A model generated the notes under the pieces. It did not search any database and had not been told where the DNA came from. It saw nothing but the letters and a program-made list of their open reading frames with translations. Shown here in pieces: positions 22,801-32,888 of a DNA stretch of 47,822 nt (position 1 is its first letter; each line of letters opens with the position of its first letter). The position numbers and the translations under genes were made by a program. Source of the DNA: Chara braunii (taxonomy: Eukaryota > Streptophyta > Charophyceae > Charales > Characeae); NCBI GenBank assembly GCA_003427395.1, contig BFEA01000217.1, positions 1,008,278 to 1,056,099 of the forward strand. The letters run 5' to 3'.

Positions 22801-23292
22801 ATGCCTGAGGCACGCCGTGGACAGGGTAGAGGTAGGGGAGGAAGAGGAAGGAAAGCAAAGGAAGAACCGCCAGCCAGGGCACGGCGGGATTATAGCTCAG
22901 AAGAGGAGGAAGATGAGGAGCAGCGAGGCTATGGCCGTTTAAGGCCACACCCTCGCTACCCATTAGGAGGGTGGTACGAGAGAACTCCATCACCAGACAG
23001 GATGGAGTTCCTTCGCAAGAAGTTGGAGTTCCTTCGCAAGAAGTTTGACGCGCGCTATGGTACTCCTAGCGCCTTTTCTCCTCCTTATATCCCCAGAGCT
23101 CCTTCCACCCCTGTTGTAAGCAAGGCGATAGTGCCCGTTCCGCCCCCCTCTGTTCCATGTAATGTCTCATCACCCTATCATTCCAGTCACTTTGTTCTTT
23201 TCAGCATCTTTTTTCTCCTCTTTCTCTTTCAACTCGAGCTCATGGCTGTCTTTTTCGTCTTATATAAGCGTGACTTCTTTTCGGCCTTTTGA
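22801..23292 (+). CDS. Antisense ORF, RG-rich and acidic
   Basis: On the strand opposite to gag-pol, ATG 22801 opens a frame of 164 codons to 23292. The N-terminus is an RG-type basic region (ARRGQGRGRGGRGRK), then an acidic patch (SSEEEEDEEQ), and a 7-residue duplication MEFLRKK/LEFLRKK from a 21-bp in-frame tandem repeat. Pro/Ser-rich sequence follows, and the last 50 residues are hydrophobic (FSIFFLLFLFQLELM), which may instead be intron or UTR: CTTTTCAG near 23200 could be a splice acceptor. RG-rich proteins often bind RNA. Some plant gypsy elements carry antisense ORFs here. No homologue recognised. Confidence 0.4.
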   Translation: MPEARRGQGRGRGGRGRKAKEEPPARARRDYSSEEEEDEEQRGYGRLRPHPRYPLGGWYERTPSPDRMEFLRKKLEFLRKKFDARYGTPSAFSPPYIPRAPSTPVVSKAIVPVPPPSVPCNVSSPYHSSHFVLFSIFFLLFLFQLELMAVFFVLYKRDFFSAF

Positions 23293-25294
23293 ATCTGATT
23301 TCTCGCTCATAAAGTTCTCAATCCAGTCCATTTCATAGCGTCCCAGGCCTGAGAGTTTGGCTTCCTTAAGGCCAGGGATGCAGGTTCCTCGTGAACCAGG
23401 CCGCTTGTCGGCCACCAAATAAAATTTTAAGAAGGATTTTGTCTGAATGTTTGACTTGTTCGACTGTTGACCCTTTCACATGGAGGTTGCATCAACTCTT
23501 GATCAGGCATTTATGCCAGGGATGACCCCAGTAACGAGGGTACTCACTCTATCTGCTATGCTGGGAGAAGGGTATACCAAACCCTCTTTTCTGTCTCTCT
23601 AGCCTGAGTGAGACGTCCTCTCAACTTCTCAAGCACCTGATGGGGATACCAAACCCTATTCTTTTGCTCTGGTCTGAGTGAGGCGTCTGCTCAACTTCCA
23701 AACAGGGAAATGGATACCAAACCCTTTTTCTTTTCTCTGGCCTGGGAACTTCAGATAAGTATTTGCATACCTGCAAAACCAGCAAGTCCCACAGACAACA
23801 ACCATGCCCCAGCAAGCAGACCCCCTGACACCCAGCAGTTAAGCATAAACAAACTAAAATAAAACCCATAAATAAAATAATAATTAATAATTAATAATTA
23901 ATACATAATAACTCTTCGTACCCAGGATTTATTGATTACCTTGATTTCGGTCCACCACTGGCCAGGAATGCCAAACGTCCCGTCGGTCTGACATACCTCA
24001 TTCGGCCCGCCTCAAGGCAGGACTAGTCAGACCATCTGTCTTGACAGCCCCTTTGACCTGCCTCCAGGTCAGGACCAATCATACCCATTACTCGAGTATG
24101 GCAGCCCTTTGGCACTCTCGGCAGGACACCCAGATTATAGCGGGTCTGGTCACCCTATGACAGTAGACGTCCCGTCAGTCTGACTGTCCCGAATCCGGAT
24201 TTGACCACTGCGGTCAGGGACCGTCTCACCTACCAGTTTTCGGCCAAGGGCGCTGGCTACCCCGCCCAAATTTTTGAACGTGGGACCCGGTCTAACCACA
24301 GTTCCAGGCTCTGGCTAACCTCAATGGATTGCATCCTCTGACTGCGGTAGGGTTCCAGCCGACCCCTCTCAGCCTCATAGGCCAGACTCCCGGAGTCTTA
24401 GCCTCATCTGACTACGGAATTCGACACTCGCGTCGGGGACCTGCTGACCCCACCAGATTGCAACCTACTGCGGTAAGGCTCTGGCCGGCCCCGACAATCA
24501 ATGCATCCTTAGGTTTAGAGAAGAAAACTCCAGGCACATACAGTCAGGCAAGCATATCATAACCCCACAAGCAGACTGCCCTCGCCCCATAACAGAACAA
24601 ACACCTCTCAAGAGACTTCCCGTCAATCTCAAGAGGCACTGAACAATAACGTGCTAGCCAACACTAAGGGTTCGCAAGAGGCCTCCCTTCAGCCTCAAGC
24701 AAAGACTTAGTGCTAGCCCCAGAGAGGTCCCTTCCCTCAGCTGGGATTTTTTTTCCAAGAGACGTCCCGTCAGTCTCAAGGAAATACTGAAATACTGATC
24801 TCAGAGAGGTCTCTTCCCTCAACTGGGATTTCTTTTCCAAGAGACGTCCCGTCAGTCTCAAGGAAATACTGAAATACTGATCTCACAGAGGTCCCTTCCC
24901 TCATCTGAGTGAAGACAGACCCTCCGCCAAGAAGCACGAAGTTTCCCTAATGACCACTCTTAGTCAAGTGAAGTTGAACTTTTTTAAGCCTGCCTTCATC
25001 TGAATCTCTTGAATGGACGGCTTAGTCAGAGACACGAAGTCCTTTTGCTAATAACTTTCATTCAAACAAGACTGGACTTCTTTATTCCCATCATGCTTTC
25101 TCTTTATGATAAGAATAGTACTGCTTATAGCATTTGATGTGCCACAGCCATGAGTTTCTTAGATTTTGACACTGCGTCAATGCTCCCAGAACTGTACTCA
25201 CAGTTACTCCCCACTCTCAGGACTTGACACTCATGGAACGACTGCAACGCTGTATCAAAGATATAGCCTCATTTACTTAGTTGCTTGCTGAAAT
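23293..25294. other. Non-coding 3' region of element with diverged repeats
   Basis: This is the untranslated interval between the antisense ORF and integrase. It contains three diverged copies of GGATACCAAACCC with TGAGTGAGACGTC about 70 bp apart (23570-23760). It contains the recurring motif GACGTCCCGTCAGTCT or close variants at about 23974, 24165, 24613, 24760 and 24842, and an 82-bp tandem repeat at 24721-24905. A TATATAAG sequence occurs near 23260. No coding frame is convincing. Confidence 0.55.
24721..24905. repeat. 82-bp tandem repeat, about 2.3 copies
   Basis: Units begin AGAGAGGTCCCTTCCCTCA and contain AGACGTCCCGTCAGTCTCAA and GAAATACTGAAATACTGATC. Starts are at 24721, 24803 and 24885. 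A more degenerate copy precedes them from about 24605. Confidence 0.8.
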
Positions 25295-25395
25295 AGATAA
25301 TAAAATGACTTGCTGAAAACTGGTATATTGGAACTGAGATGCTGAAACTGAAGTACTGAAATTGAAATACTGAAACTTGAAATGTTGAATTGACT
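25295..25395. repeat. CTGAAA-type short repeat inside element
   Basis: Loose repeats of CTGAAACTGAAGTACTGAAA type, with ATATTGGAACTGAGATGCTG, occur just after integrase. They resemble the 28-bp minisatellite in the LTRs (CTGAATGCTGAAAACTGAAT). The likeness suggests a shared origin within the element. Confidence 0.5.
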
Positions 25396-25484
25396 ATGCA
25401 AGAATGATCTTTGTTTGCCGATAACCGAGTCTCACTGCCTCAGTGTCTTACTGTACTCTTTCTAAGTCTTCTATGACCGTTTTC

Positions 25485-26700
25485 TTACTTGGATGGTTGA
25501 CTTCTCTTTCCTTTCTTTGGAGTCACTGTAGGGATCAAGTCAGGGTCTCTGAAGATGAACTTATGAAGTTTGGACCCTGATACCATGTCGTGAACTCTGG
25601 ATCCATTCATTTCTGAAATCTCATAAACCTTGTCTTCTGCCTCTCCTGTAATTCTGTAAGGACCAAGTCATCTGGGCTTCAACCTTTTAGTCCACTGTGT
25701 CTCAAGAGAACTGTCAAACAGAAGGACAACATCTCCAATCTTCAATTTCTCTTTTCTTATATATCTTTTCTTGTTCCATCTTTCTTGATCTGATAGCCTG
25801 CTGGATGCCATCCTCTCTGCTGCATCCATCACTGCCTGATCAACTTCAGATTTCTGCCTTATTCTGATCTGAAGGAGTTCTGAAATAAAATAATTTCTGT
25901 CACTTTCTTGACTTGACCATGTCTTGACAATACTCTCAATAAGCAATGTAGCATATCGGCCGTACCACAGAGTAAAAGGTGCATAACCAGTAGTTCTCTT
26001 AACTGTGATATTACCAGCATATACAGCAGCTCTTAACACCTTTGGCCAGTTACTGAGTTTCCCTTCACACCACTTGGCCAATTAATCTTTCAAAATTTTG
26101 TGGCCTCTTTCAACAGGTGCATTCGCTTGAGGATGGTAAGTAGCCACATATCGAATTATGACTCCCAATCTGAGTGTAATTCTTCTGACAACCTCATTTC
26201 TGAATTCCCACCCTCTGTCTGAGACAAATTCTCTGATAAAAGGATACCTAAGATAAACTTCCTCTATCCAATCAGCCACTTGCTCGGCTGTCTTCCTTTT
26301 CAGAGTTTTTGCCTCAACGTATCCAGAGAAATTATCTCTCATGTTTAGTATGTATCTCATCCCACCCTTGCCTAGAGGCAGAGTGATGAGATCCAGATGA
26401 ACTCCACTACCTGGCTCTACCAGGATTGTAGGGAATAGGGGCTCAATCATCCTTGTGGTAGACCTCTTCTGACATAAGACACATGATTTACAGTATCTGA
26501 AAATCATGTCCCTCATGCCAGGTCAGAAGTAGAGTTTGACAGTCTTGGAGTAGGTAGCTTCTGCAGCCCTGTGGCCACCGACAACCCCCTCATGTAGAGC
26601 AGCGATTATCTCTAACTGCCTTTCTTTACCACATACCACTCTTAGTGGAGGTAGGCCTCCCTTACCATCCACAAAGAGATGTCCTCTTTTTAGCCTGAAT
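25485..26700 (-). pseudogene. pol: Integrase (HHCC zinc, DD35E, C-terminal)
   Basis: One frame, broken by three stops, contains the zinc-binding module ALHEGVVGGHRA...CKSCVLCQ (a TGA replaces Trp before PGM at 26523-26525). The catalytic core follows: VHLDLITLP, FVSDRGWEF and HPQANAPVERGHK, with exactly 35 residues between the second Asp and the Glu. After a TAA near 26082 come KRTTGYAPFTLWYGR and KLKIGDVVLLFD; after a TGA at 25668 come LGPYRIT, KVYEISEMNG and FRDPDL, the usual gypsy C-terminal module. No chromodomain is evident. The enzyme would insert the DNA copy into the genome. Confidence 0.85.
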
Positions 26701-26746
26701 TTCTTCCTTGAATCTTTACAATAATATTATTTTAGCTGCTCCATTT

Positions 26747-27094
26747 TCATCTTTCTGCCAATCTCTTGATAATTTTCATCATATTCTTCAAAGAAGAAAA
26801 ATATATCTTCTTCTTTCTTTTCACTCTCCTCTTCTTCCTTTGAACCTGAACTTTCCTCAATCTCATGAGCAGCCACTGCTGCTGCATCAACTCTGGCATA
26901 CCAACCGTTCGGTTCATCTTCTTCCTCTTTCCCAAGAATCGATTCATAAACGTATGCACTTGGGATTTCTCCCCAACTGTCTCTCTCTTCAGGCCACAGA
27001 CTTCACTTGTAGGAGCATGGGCCTCATAATCCTCATCATCTTTCTCATTAAGAAAATTATCAACATAGACAGATTCTTCAATTGATTCATTCAC
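26747..27094 (-). pseudogene. RNase H-integrase linker
   Basis: In phase with RNase H there is an acidic segment (ESIEESVYVDNFLNEKDDED) and then a strongly basic one (QVQRKKRRVKRKKKIYF). I recognise no domain. The basic stretch could act in nuclear targeting or nucleic-acid binding, but this is guesswork. A frameshift between about 26750 and 26700 separates it from integrase. Confidence 0.5.
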
Positions 27095-27721
27095 ATCTTC
27101 TTTTTCTTCTCGCCACTCAATCCGGCTTAAGTCATCCGCTCTGTTCTTCTCAATGGGGATTTTTTCCAGCTTAAAATCATATGTCTAGATGAAGGCGATC
27201 CATCTGCTGACCGTTGGATCTACTTGTTGGTGTTTTTTAATTGCACCTATCACAGCAGATGCATCAGTCCTCATGATGAATCTCCTTCCCAAAACGTAGT
27301 GCCTGAAGCACCTGAGGCTATGGATGATTGACAGTAGCTCTTCCCTGAATTGGGTATAGCCTCTTTCAGTAGAATTGAGGGTTCTGCTTTCAAATCTTAG
27401 AGGTCTCTCTCTCCCATTTTCATCTTTCTGAATAAGCACTCCACCCAGCGTCACTGGTCCTCCCTCAGCCTCAATGATGAAAGGTCTTATCTCCTCATCA
27501 TCATAATAGGGTACTCTCAGTACTACTCCACCATCTCTCATTTTTTCTTGCAATGTTTCTGCTGCAGCTTGTCTTTTATCATTCCATGCTAAATTAGCCC
27601 TTTGTCTTACCATTTCTCTCAGAGGCTCTGCAAGGGCAGCAAAATGAGGAATAAAAATCCTCCAGAACCCACAGACTCTCAAGAAGCTCCTGACGTCTGT
27701 CACTCTTTTGAGAGGTAGAAG
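27095..27721 (-). pseudogene. pol: RNase H domain
   Basis: In the same frame as RT: VTDVRSFLRVCGFWRIFIPH (RT connection), then RNase H with FIIEAEGGP at the first catalytic region (family usually has DAS, so the first Asp looks changed), STERGYTQFREELLSI with the Glu, and IMRTDASAVIGAI with an Asp. A TAG at 27185-27187 interrupts WIAFI/TYDFKLEKIP. The domain closes with ADDLSR, the usual end of the gypsy RNase H. It degrades RNA of the RNA-DNA hybrid. Confidence 0.8.
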
Positions 27722-28726
27722 CTAGTTCAAAATCTTGTCTATCTTCTTGGGATCTGGGCTCCTTCCCTTGGAGAAGCATCTGAAGCCCAAGATTATCACT
27801 TCTGGTTGGAAGAGAAGGGACTTTGGTCCACCGGCAGTCAGATTATACTTCCGAAGTCTCTCTAGGACCATCTTTACTCCTTCAGCATGTTCCCATACAA
27901 ACTTTCTGACTCCCCCTGCGACTAAAGTCTCATCTCTTACCAAGGGTCCTTTTACAAGATTATCATCAACGTAGGGACTGGTTATTTCAGGAGAAATATC
28001 TTGCATGACTTTGATCATATCCCTTTGAACCACTGCCACTCCGTTAGTCCAGCCCTGAGGTACCACACACATCTGAACAAGTCCCCTTGGCGTGTGCATG
28101 ACAGTCATCGGCCGGCTAGTGGGATCAATAGGGAACTGGTCATAGCCAGAATACAGGTCAACTAGGGAATAAATACATCGATCAGCAAAGGATTCAGCGA
28201 GGAGATCGGCATTAGGAAGACTACCTGCATCACGTACCGTCACAGAATTGAGTTTCTGAAGATTCTGTATCCATCTTAGCCCGCCCCCTGGTTTCCAGAA
28301 ACAAAACAAGTGGTTAGCATATGGTCCATCAGTAGGTTCAGCAACATTAGATGTAATCTTTTTGTCAAGATATTTTACAACCTCTGCCTCTTCCTTCAAT
28401 GCATACTTGGTTGGCCTATCATTCCATGGAACATGGTCAACTGTCCAAATTTTGGTCATCTTGATCATGTCCACGTCCAACCGTCCTCTCTATTCATCAT
28501 TAAAGGAGAAAGCACCAGAGAATTTCTGACACATCTTGAAGATATATTTTTTCTCTTTAGGCAGAATAAACTGATCCGAGCCTATCTTCATTGTGTCAAA
28601 CCTTTCTTTGGTGACCCTATTCTCTAGTTTTGCTGATTCCCTCAATGCTCTTATAATTTGTCTCTCCTTTTCCAATACTTCATCATAATCTTTCTCTATT
28701 AGGACTGCCACTGGGTTTTTTTTCAC
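27722..28726 (-). pseudogene. pol: Reverse transcriptase
   Basis: The frame runs from 28726 through one TAG at 28490 to a stop at 27722-27724. Motifs in order: VDHVPWNDRPTKYAL, LFCFWKPGGGLRWIQNLQKL, SLVDLYSGYDQFPID, TPRGLVQMCVVPQGWTN, the catalytic PYVDD (YVDD at 27962-27973), and LLFQPEVIILGFRC with KIDKILN at the end. It copies element RNA into DNA in virus-like particles. The catalytic aspartates are present. RNase H follows in the same frame after a TAG where family members have Trp. Confidence 0.85.
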
Positions 28727-28761
28727 CCCCTTGGGTTTGTATTTTCTCTTTGACCCAGTGA

Positions 28762-29457
28762 CTATTTTTCTAAAAAAGGGTGAGTCGATGCAAATCTCAA
28801 TTCCATTTTTTCTCCCTTAACAGTCTCTACAGCTTTCTTAAAAGCTTCACTTTGTCTGTCCTCAACCTGAAGTTTACCAAGGGCTTTCATCATTTTCGAA
28901 ACTTGATTGATTCCCACTGAAATCTCTTTTTTTGCTTCTCGTTTTCCTCCCCCCTTTAGTCTTCTAACTCTTTCAACAGATTCCTCCCTCCTGATCGAAT
29001 TAGCAGATAGTTTATGCTTGAAATCATTTTTCGTACCGACCATAAAGGTCTGCTCTTGAGCAGTCTCAGGATCCTGTAGACTAATCCAAGATAACCCCCC
29101 ATGACTGAAAAATTGAGCTGCCTCCATCCTATGTAAGAATGGAGCTCCCAAGATACAGTCATGATCCAGATCCGGTACTACAAAACCCAGTAACTCCACA
29201 GTCATTGTCCCAACCTTGATAGGCAAATTATCAATGAATCCTGCCACGAACAGTTCTCCTGCAATATTACTCAGTACGTTTTGTGCAGGTCTGTCAATAG
29301 ATAAATTACATGCTTCCATCGTTCTTCGTAAAAGAAGTATCATCTCTGCCCCAAAATCTACTAGGGCTAGAATTTTCACTTGATTAATGCGAATTGTAAG
29401 ATGCCCACAACCCATGGTTGCAAATCTCATCTTGCAACCTGGTAGTGATCTATTCAC
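28762..29457 (-). pseudogene. Aspartic protease (retropepsin)
   Basis: This frame is in phase with gag after its TAA. The retropepsin core is ILALVDFGAEMILL, followed by the flap-like region and the conserved CILGAPFLHRM motif. Family members have D-S-G or D-T-G at the active site; here it reads D-F-G, a change expected to abolish cleavage of gag-pol. A charged tail leads towards RT. A frameshift near 28780 puts the RT-leading sequence (TGSKRKYKPKGVKKNP) out of phase. Confidence 0.7.
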
Positions 29458-31223
29458 TTAGGTTGGAAAGACTGACCCAAAATAATTAACTTCCATTTTC
29501 TTCTTCTCAATCAACCTTTTCAACTCTTCTCTGAGTTTGGGTGTTAATGTCATTGTTTCCTTGAAAGACAGCGTCACTTTTGTTTCTTCCAGCATCTTAG
29601 TAATTACTTCAGAAATCACAGTCTCATCATCCAAATAACTCTTGAGAATAAATTTGTTCTTTCTCCCCTGTTCATTCTTTTTCTGTGAACGCTCTGGTTC
29701 AGGATCATCAAGGATGTCGGTAAGTAATTCTTCATCCTTCTTTCTTTTCTTTTCTTCTATCATTTGAGGTGTCATACGGGTTTGGTTGTTCTTTACTTCA
29801 CCAACCCTGACACTAGATTTCATGATAAGCTCTGGGGGTAGATCACCATGGAATGACATCATGTTAGCCAGGAAGTGAACCATTTCATTGGAAGAGGACT
29901 CTACTAATCCAGAGGAATTCTGAAAAGTAGGGCTCCCTCCCAATGGAGATTCACTTATTGATGTCTCACTAGGCTCACACTCTGTCAATGTCAAGGACTG
30001 CAGAGACAACCCAATCCTGGTATAAGGGTCATTTGCACTTTGTACCAGTTCATTAGGCAAGTCTCCAATGAGGAAATGAACATTCACATTGGTCTTTCTC
30101 TTCTTTTTAATCTTCATATTTTCATCATGTTTAAGAGCAAGAAGTCTCATACCTCCTAGATGTCTGGGGTCCAACTTATTCCATGAGCTATCACAGACAT
30201 GACCCATTGCGTCTTTCTTTGCCGCCCCACTCCTTACATCCTCCTCAAGAGGTTTGCAATAGGTGGTAGTATGTCCACTTTCACGACAATAATAGCAAGT
30301 AAAACTCTTCTTAGGACGCTCAGCATATTTCCTTCTCTCCCTGTTTCCTCCGTCACCATTCTTCCCGTTCCTTTTGGTTCTGAACGAATCCCTCTTCTTA
30401 CCATGATTTTCGTTGTCATCATCATCGTCGTCATCTTCCTCACTTTCAGCCTTTTTCTTTCCCCTGTCATCCACAGCATGCGTTGCAGGCCTTGCAGGCA
30501 AAAAGTTAGCCATCACTTTTTGAAGAATATTCTCAGTAGTCAAATTGCTTCCTCTATTCATTTCATTCTCAGTCTCCCAGTCCTTGACCAAAGTACTGAT
30601 CTGATCCAGTGACCATTTCTTATGGGAGACAGTAGGTAGAGTTCTTATGATTGCAACCATTTCATCCCATCTAAGAGAATAATGCTGAGCTTGATTGAGG
30701 ACTGCTTGTCTTTCAGTGTTAGTAAAATTTGTCAAAAATATAGGCATCTCTGAGCTTCGTCCAAATATGGAATTCTTCTTGTTGTTCGGATGAAGGTCTG
30801 AAGAAAAACATTGAAGGTGTCATATTTAGCTCTTCTGATGTTGAATAAATCCTTAGTTGTAATTGGAACCGAATCTTTCTCAAATTTCTTTTTCAGTCTC
30901 TCCTTGAATTCTTCCCAAGTAGTAGCACCTTCCATTAGTTCCTGAACTGTCAATCTTGAGTCAGTATCACAATAAGAGAGGAGGTGTTTAAGTTGTTGTT
31001 TATCTGTCCAGCCATAACTGAGTACAAATAACTCATACTCGTCCAGGGAGTCATTAACTTGGGGTCCTCTGAAGCAGAGAATTTTCTCATCTGGCCTCTT
31101 TGCTCTTGCAATATCTGACCCCCCTTTGATTGTATCAACTCTCTCGACCAGTTCCCGTATAACCCCAACCAAGGCCTCTTCATTGGTCCCTGCTGAGGTA
31201 CTCGATTTTGCTCTCCCCGCCAT
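29458..31223 (-). pseudogene. gag: gag: capsid-like and zinc knuckle
   Basis: The Met at 31223 (AAAATGGCG) is the best start. The first frame, to 30732, has a retrotransposon-gag capsid region (ILCFRGPQVNDSLDEYELFV, TWEEFKERLKKKFEKDS, LFNIRRAKYDTFNVFLQTFI). A frameshift near 30740 leads into the second frame (30747-29458) with TLPTVSHKKWSLDQISTLV, an acidic stretch SEEDDDDDDDNE, and the CCHC knuckle CYYCRESGHTTTYC (30255-30296), which binds genomic RNA. A long charged spacer follows. The frame ends in TAA at 29458-29460, and protease continues in the same frame. Confidence 0.75.
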
Positions 31224-31352
31224 TTTGACCATGGACTTTTTTTCAGATATCCTCTTCTCTCTCTCTGTCACTCTTATCCTTTTCTTCTCTGCTCTTCAAT
31301 CTCTCACTCTTCTCGCAAAATATACAGGCTTGTTCCTCTCTTCTCTTGTCTA

Positions 31353-31820
31353 CTATACCTCCTGAGAGTTTTTTACATATAGGGTATAAGCAATAATTGA
31401 TTGGGTAGTGATCAAGGGCAGCGCAATCCTCCTCAGCCTTCCAATGTAATCTTCAATCAATTCTTTCTCATCATCCCTACTCAGTCTTCTGTCATACCCC
31501 TTTATAGTACCCCGGATCATAAAATATCGAGTCAAGTCTATAATCTCATAGTCAAATTGCATCGTTTACAACCCACTGTTGATCCTTCTTGCAAGAGAGA
31601 CCCGTTCCTGAAAAGTGTGATATGATACTCTCTCAATAGTTCCCACTTTCACCACCTTTAACAGATAGTTTATCTCAGTCTGGTCAGTGGTAACTCTCAA
31701 GGCAGAGTCTCTCATGCGATTTAAGAAAGGCTGCAAAAACTCAAGTTCATCTAGGGTAGAAAGATTTATGTCAGAGATCCGAAGAGTCCCTTCTATCTTG
31801 ACTACTCTACCTTCCAACAC
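31353..31820 (-). pseudogene. Unassigned ORF pair before gag
   Basis: Two adjacent frames, 31820-31566 (MLEGRVVKIEGTLRISDINL) and 31562-31353 (MQFDYEIIDLTRYFMIRGTI, RRLSRDDEKELIEDYIGR), look coding. They lie between the U1-U5 array and gag. I see no convincing match to the U-family core or to known proteins. They may be a further, strongly diverged unit or a leader protein. Confidence 0.35.
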
Positions 31821-31944
31821 AACTCCTATTGTCAGCTATTCAGTCAAACTGGGCATTGCTAATCATCATAAGCAACATCTGAAAGATAGATATCAGGTTG
31901 GACATAATCAAGGACCTCGAATCTGTGTTCAAAGGTTCTCAGGA

Positions 31945-32433
31945 GTAGGGATTTTATCATCACAGTGGAGTCTTTTTCTCTTGCTCTACCAATCTCAGCA
32001 ATGGCTTCTAACAGCGGCATTCATTCTCTTCTGTCTTCAAATCCTTTAGCCAGAGAGAATTCAGGAAGTCTTTCAAATTGTCTTACTTTTTTCCCCAGGT
32101 TACATTTCTCTTTAGCTTTTCAAGCCACTCTTTGGTTTTTATGAGACTAATGTAAGCACCTGTCTGACACTTTAAGTAGTCATCTTCCTTTTCTAGGCCT
32201 GTTGGTACATAAATCCGTACGTCCAGGCCGCCAGTACTCAGGAATTTGACCACTGGTATGTGAACTATTATGGGCCCTCTCTCACAAGTCTCGTATCTCA
32301 GGATCACAAAAGGATTATCACACCCTATCACCTCATAGAGTTTACCCCTCACAGTAGTTATCCTGGCTACTGAGAGTATACTTCTTGGGCTGGCTACTGA
32401 GAGTATATTTTTTGGGCTCTCTTCACTTTCCAT
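31945..32433 (-). pseudogene. Pre-gag family unit U5
   Basis: From ATG 32433 the frame runs to a stop at 32083, with YEVIGCDNPFVILRYE, GLDVRIYVPTGLEKEDD and a helix ending KLKRNVTW. After a frame change it continues as ERLPEFSLAKGFEDRRE, a TGA (32021-32023) where the other units have Trp, then MPLLEAIAEIGRAREK. It is the most diverged unit. The C-terminal boundary is approximate. Confidence 0.45.
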
Positions 32434-32888
32434 GCAAACTTTACCATGGCATACCAATTGTGTCTTGGGAATGTGAGTCCCTCAACAGGTGGAGATGGTA
32501 TCCCAACAAAAGGTCTGACATAGGTGCTAAAGGAGAAATTTCTTCCCTCTCGCTCTAATCTTCTCTTCTCATCATGCACAAGATTCGACGCTCGTTGCCA
32601 ACACGCACCTTTTCGACTTTCATCAAGCCTTTGCGTCGGCACATAAATCCCAATATCATATTCATCAAGATCAATAAAATGACATGTAAGAACATACAGA
32701 CTGTCTTGTTCTTGTCTTGATCTCTTTATGGCTTCATACCTCACGATTTCATAAGGAATTACAGCCCTACATGTTATAGGATTAAGAGAATTCAACAACT
32801 TGTCTGATTCGGCCCTACTCAGCCCTTCATGGTCTCTTATCAGTCTAAGCTTAGATTTCTCCCTCAAGGGTGCATAACGTCGACTCAT
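32394..32888 (-). CDS. Pre-gag family unit U4, 164 residues
   Basis: An uninterrupted ORF runs from ATG 32888. Segments: RYAPLREKSKLRLIRDHEGL (matching the U2 start), DKLLNSLNPITCRAVIPYEI, EYDIGIYVPTQ, a helix ASNLVHDEKRRLEREGRN, GIPSPPVEGL, HNWYAMVKFAWKVKRAQ. It overlaps the start of U5 in another frame. A 27-bp tandem duplication at its end (about 32391-32427) affects both ORFs without shifting frame. Function unknown; the conserved architecture argues against chance. Confidence 0.6.
   Translation of the reverse strand: MSRRYAPLREKSKLRLIRDHEGLSRAESDKLLNSLNPITCRAVIPYEIVRYEAIKRSRQEQDSLYVLTCHFIDLDEYDIGIYVPTQRLDESRKGACWQRASNLVHDEKRRLEREGRNFSFSTYVRPFVGIPSPPVEGLTFPRHNWYAMVKFAWKVKRAQKIYSQ

Noticed and set aside
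30732-30747. Programmed frameshift in gag
   Set aside because: The shift is inside the gag region before the zinc knuckle, not at the gag-pol join, and no slippery site or pseudoknot is evident. Several other frameshifts point to decay.
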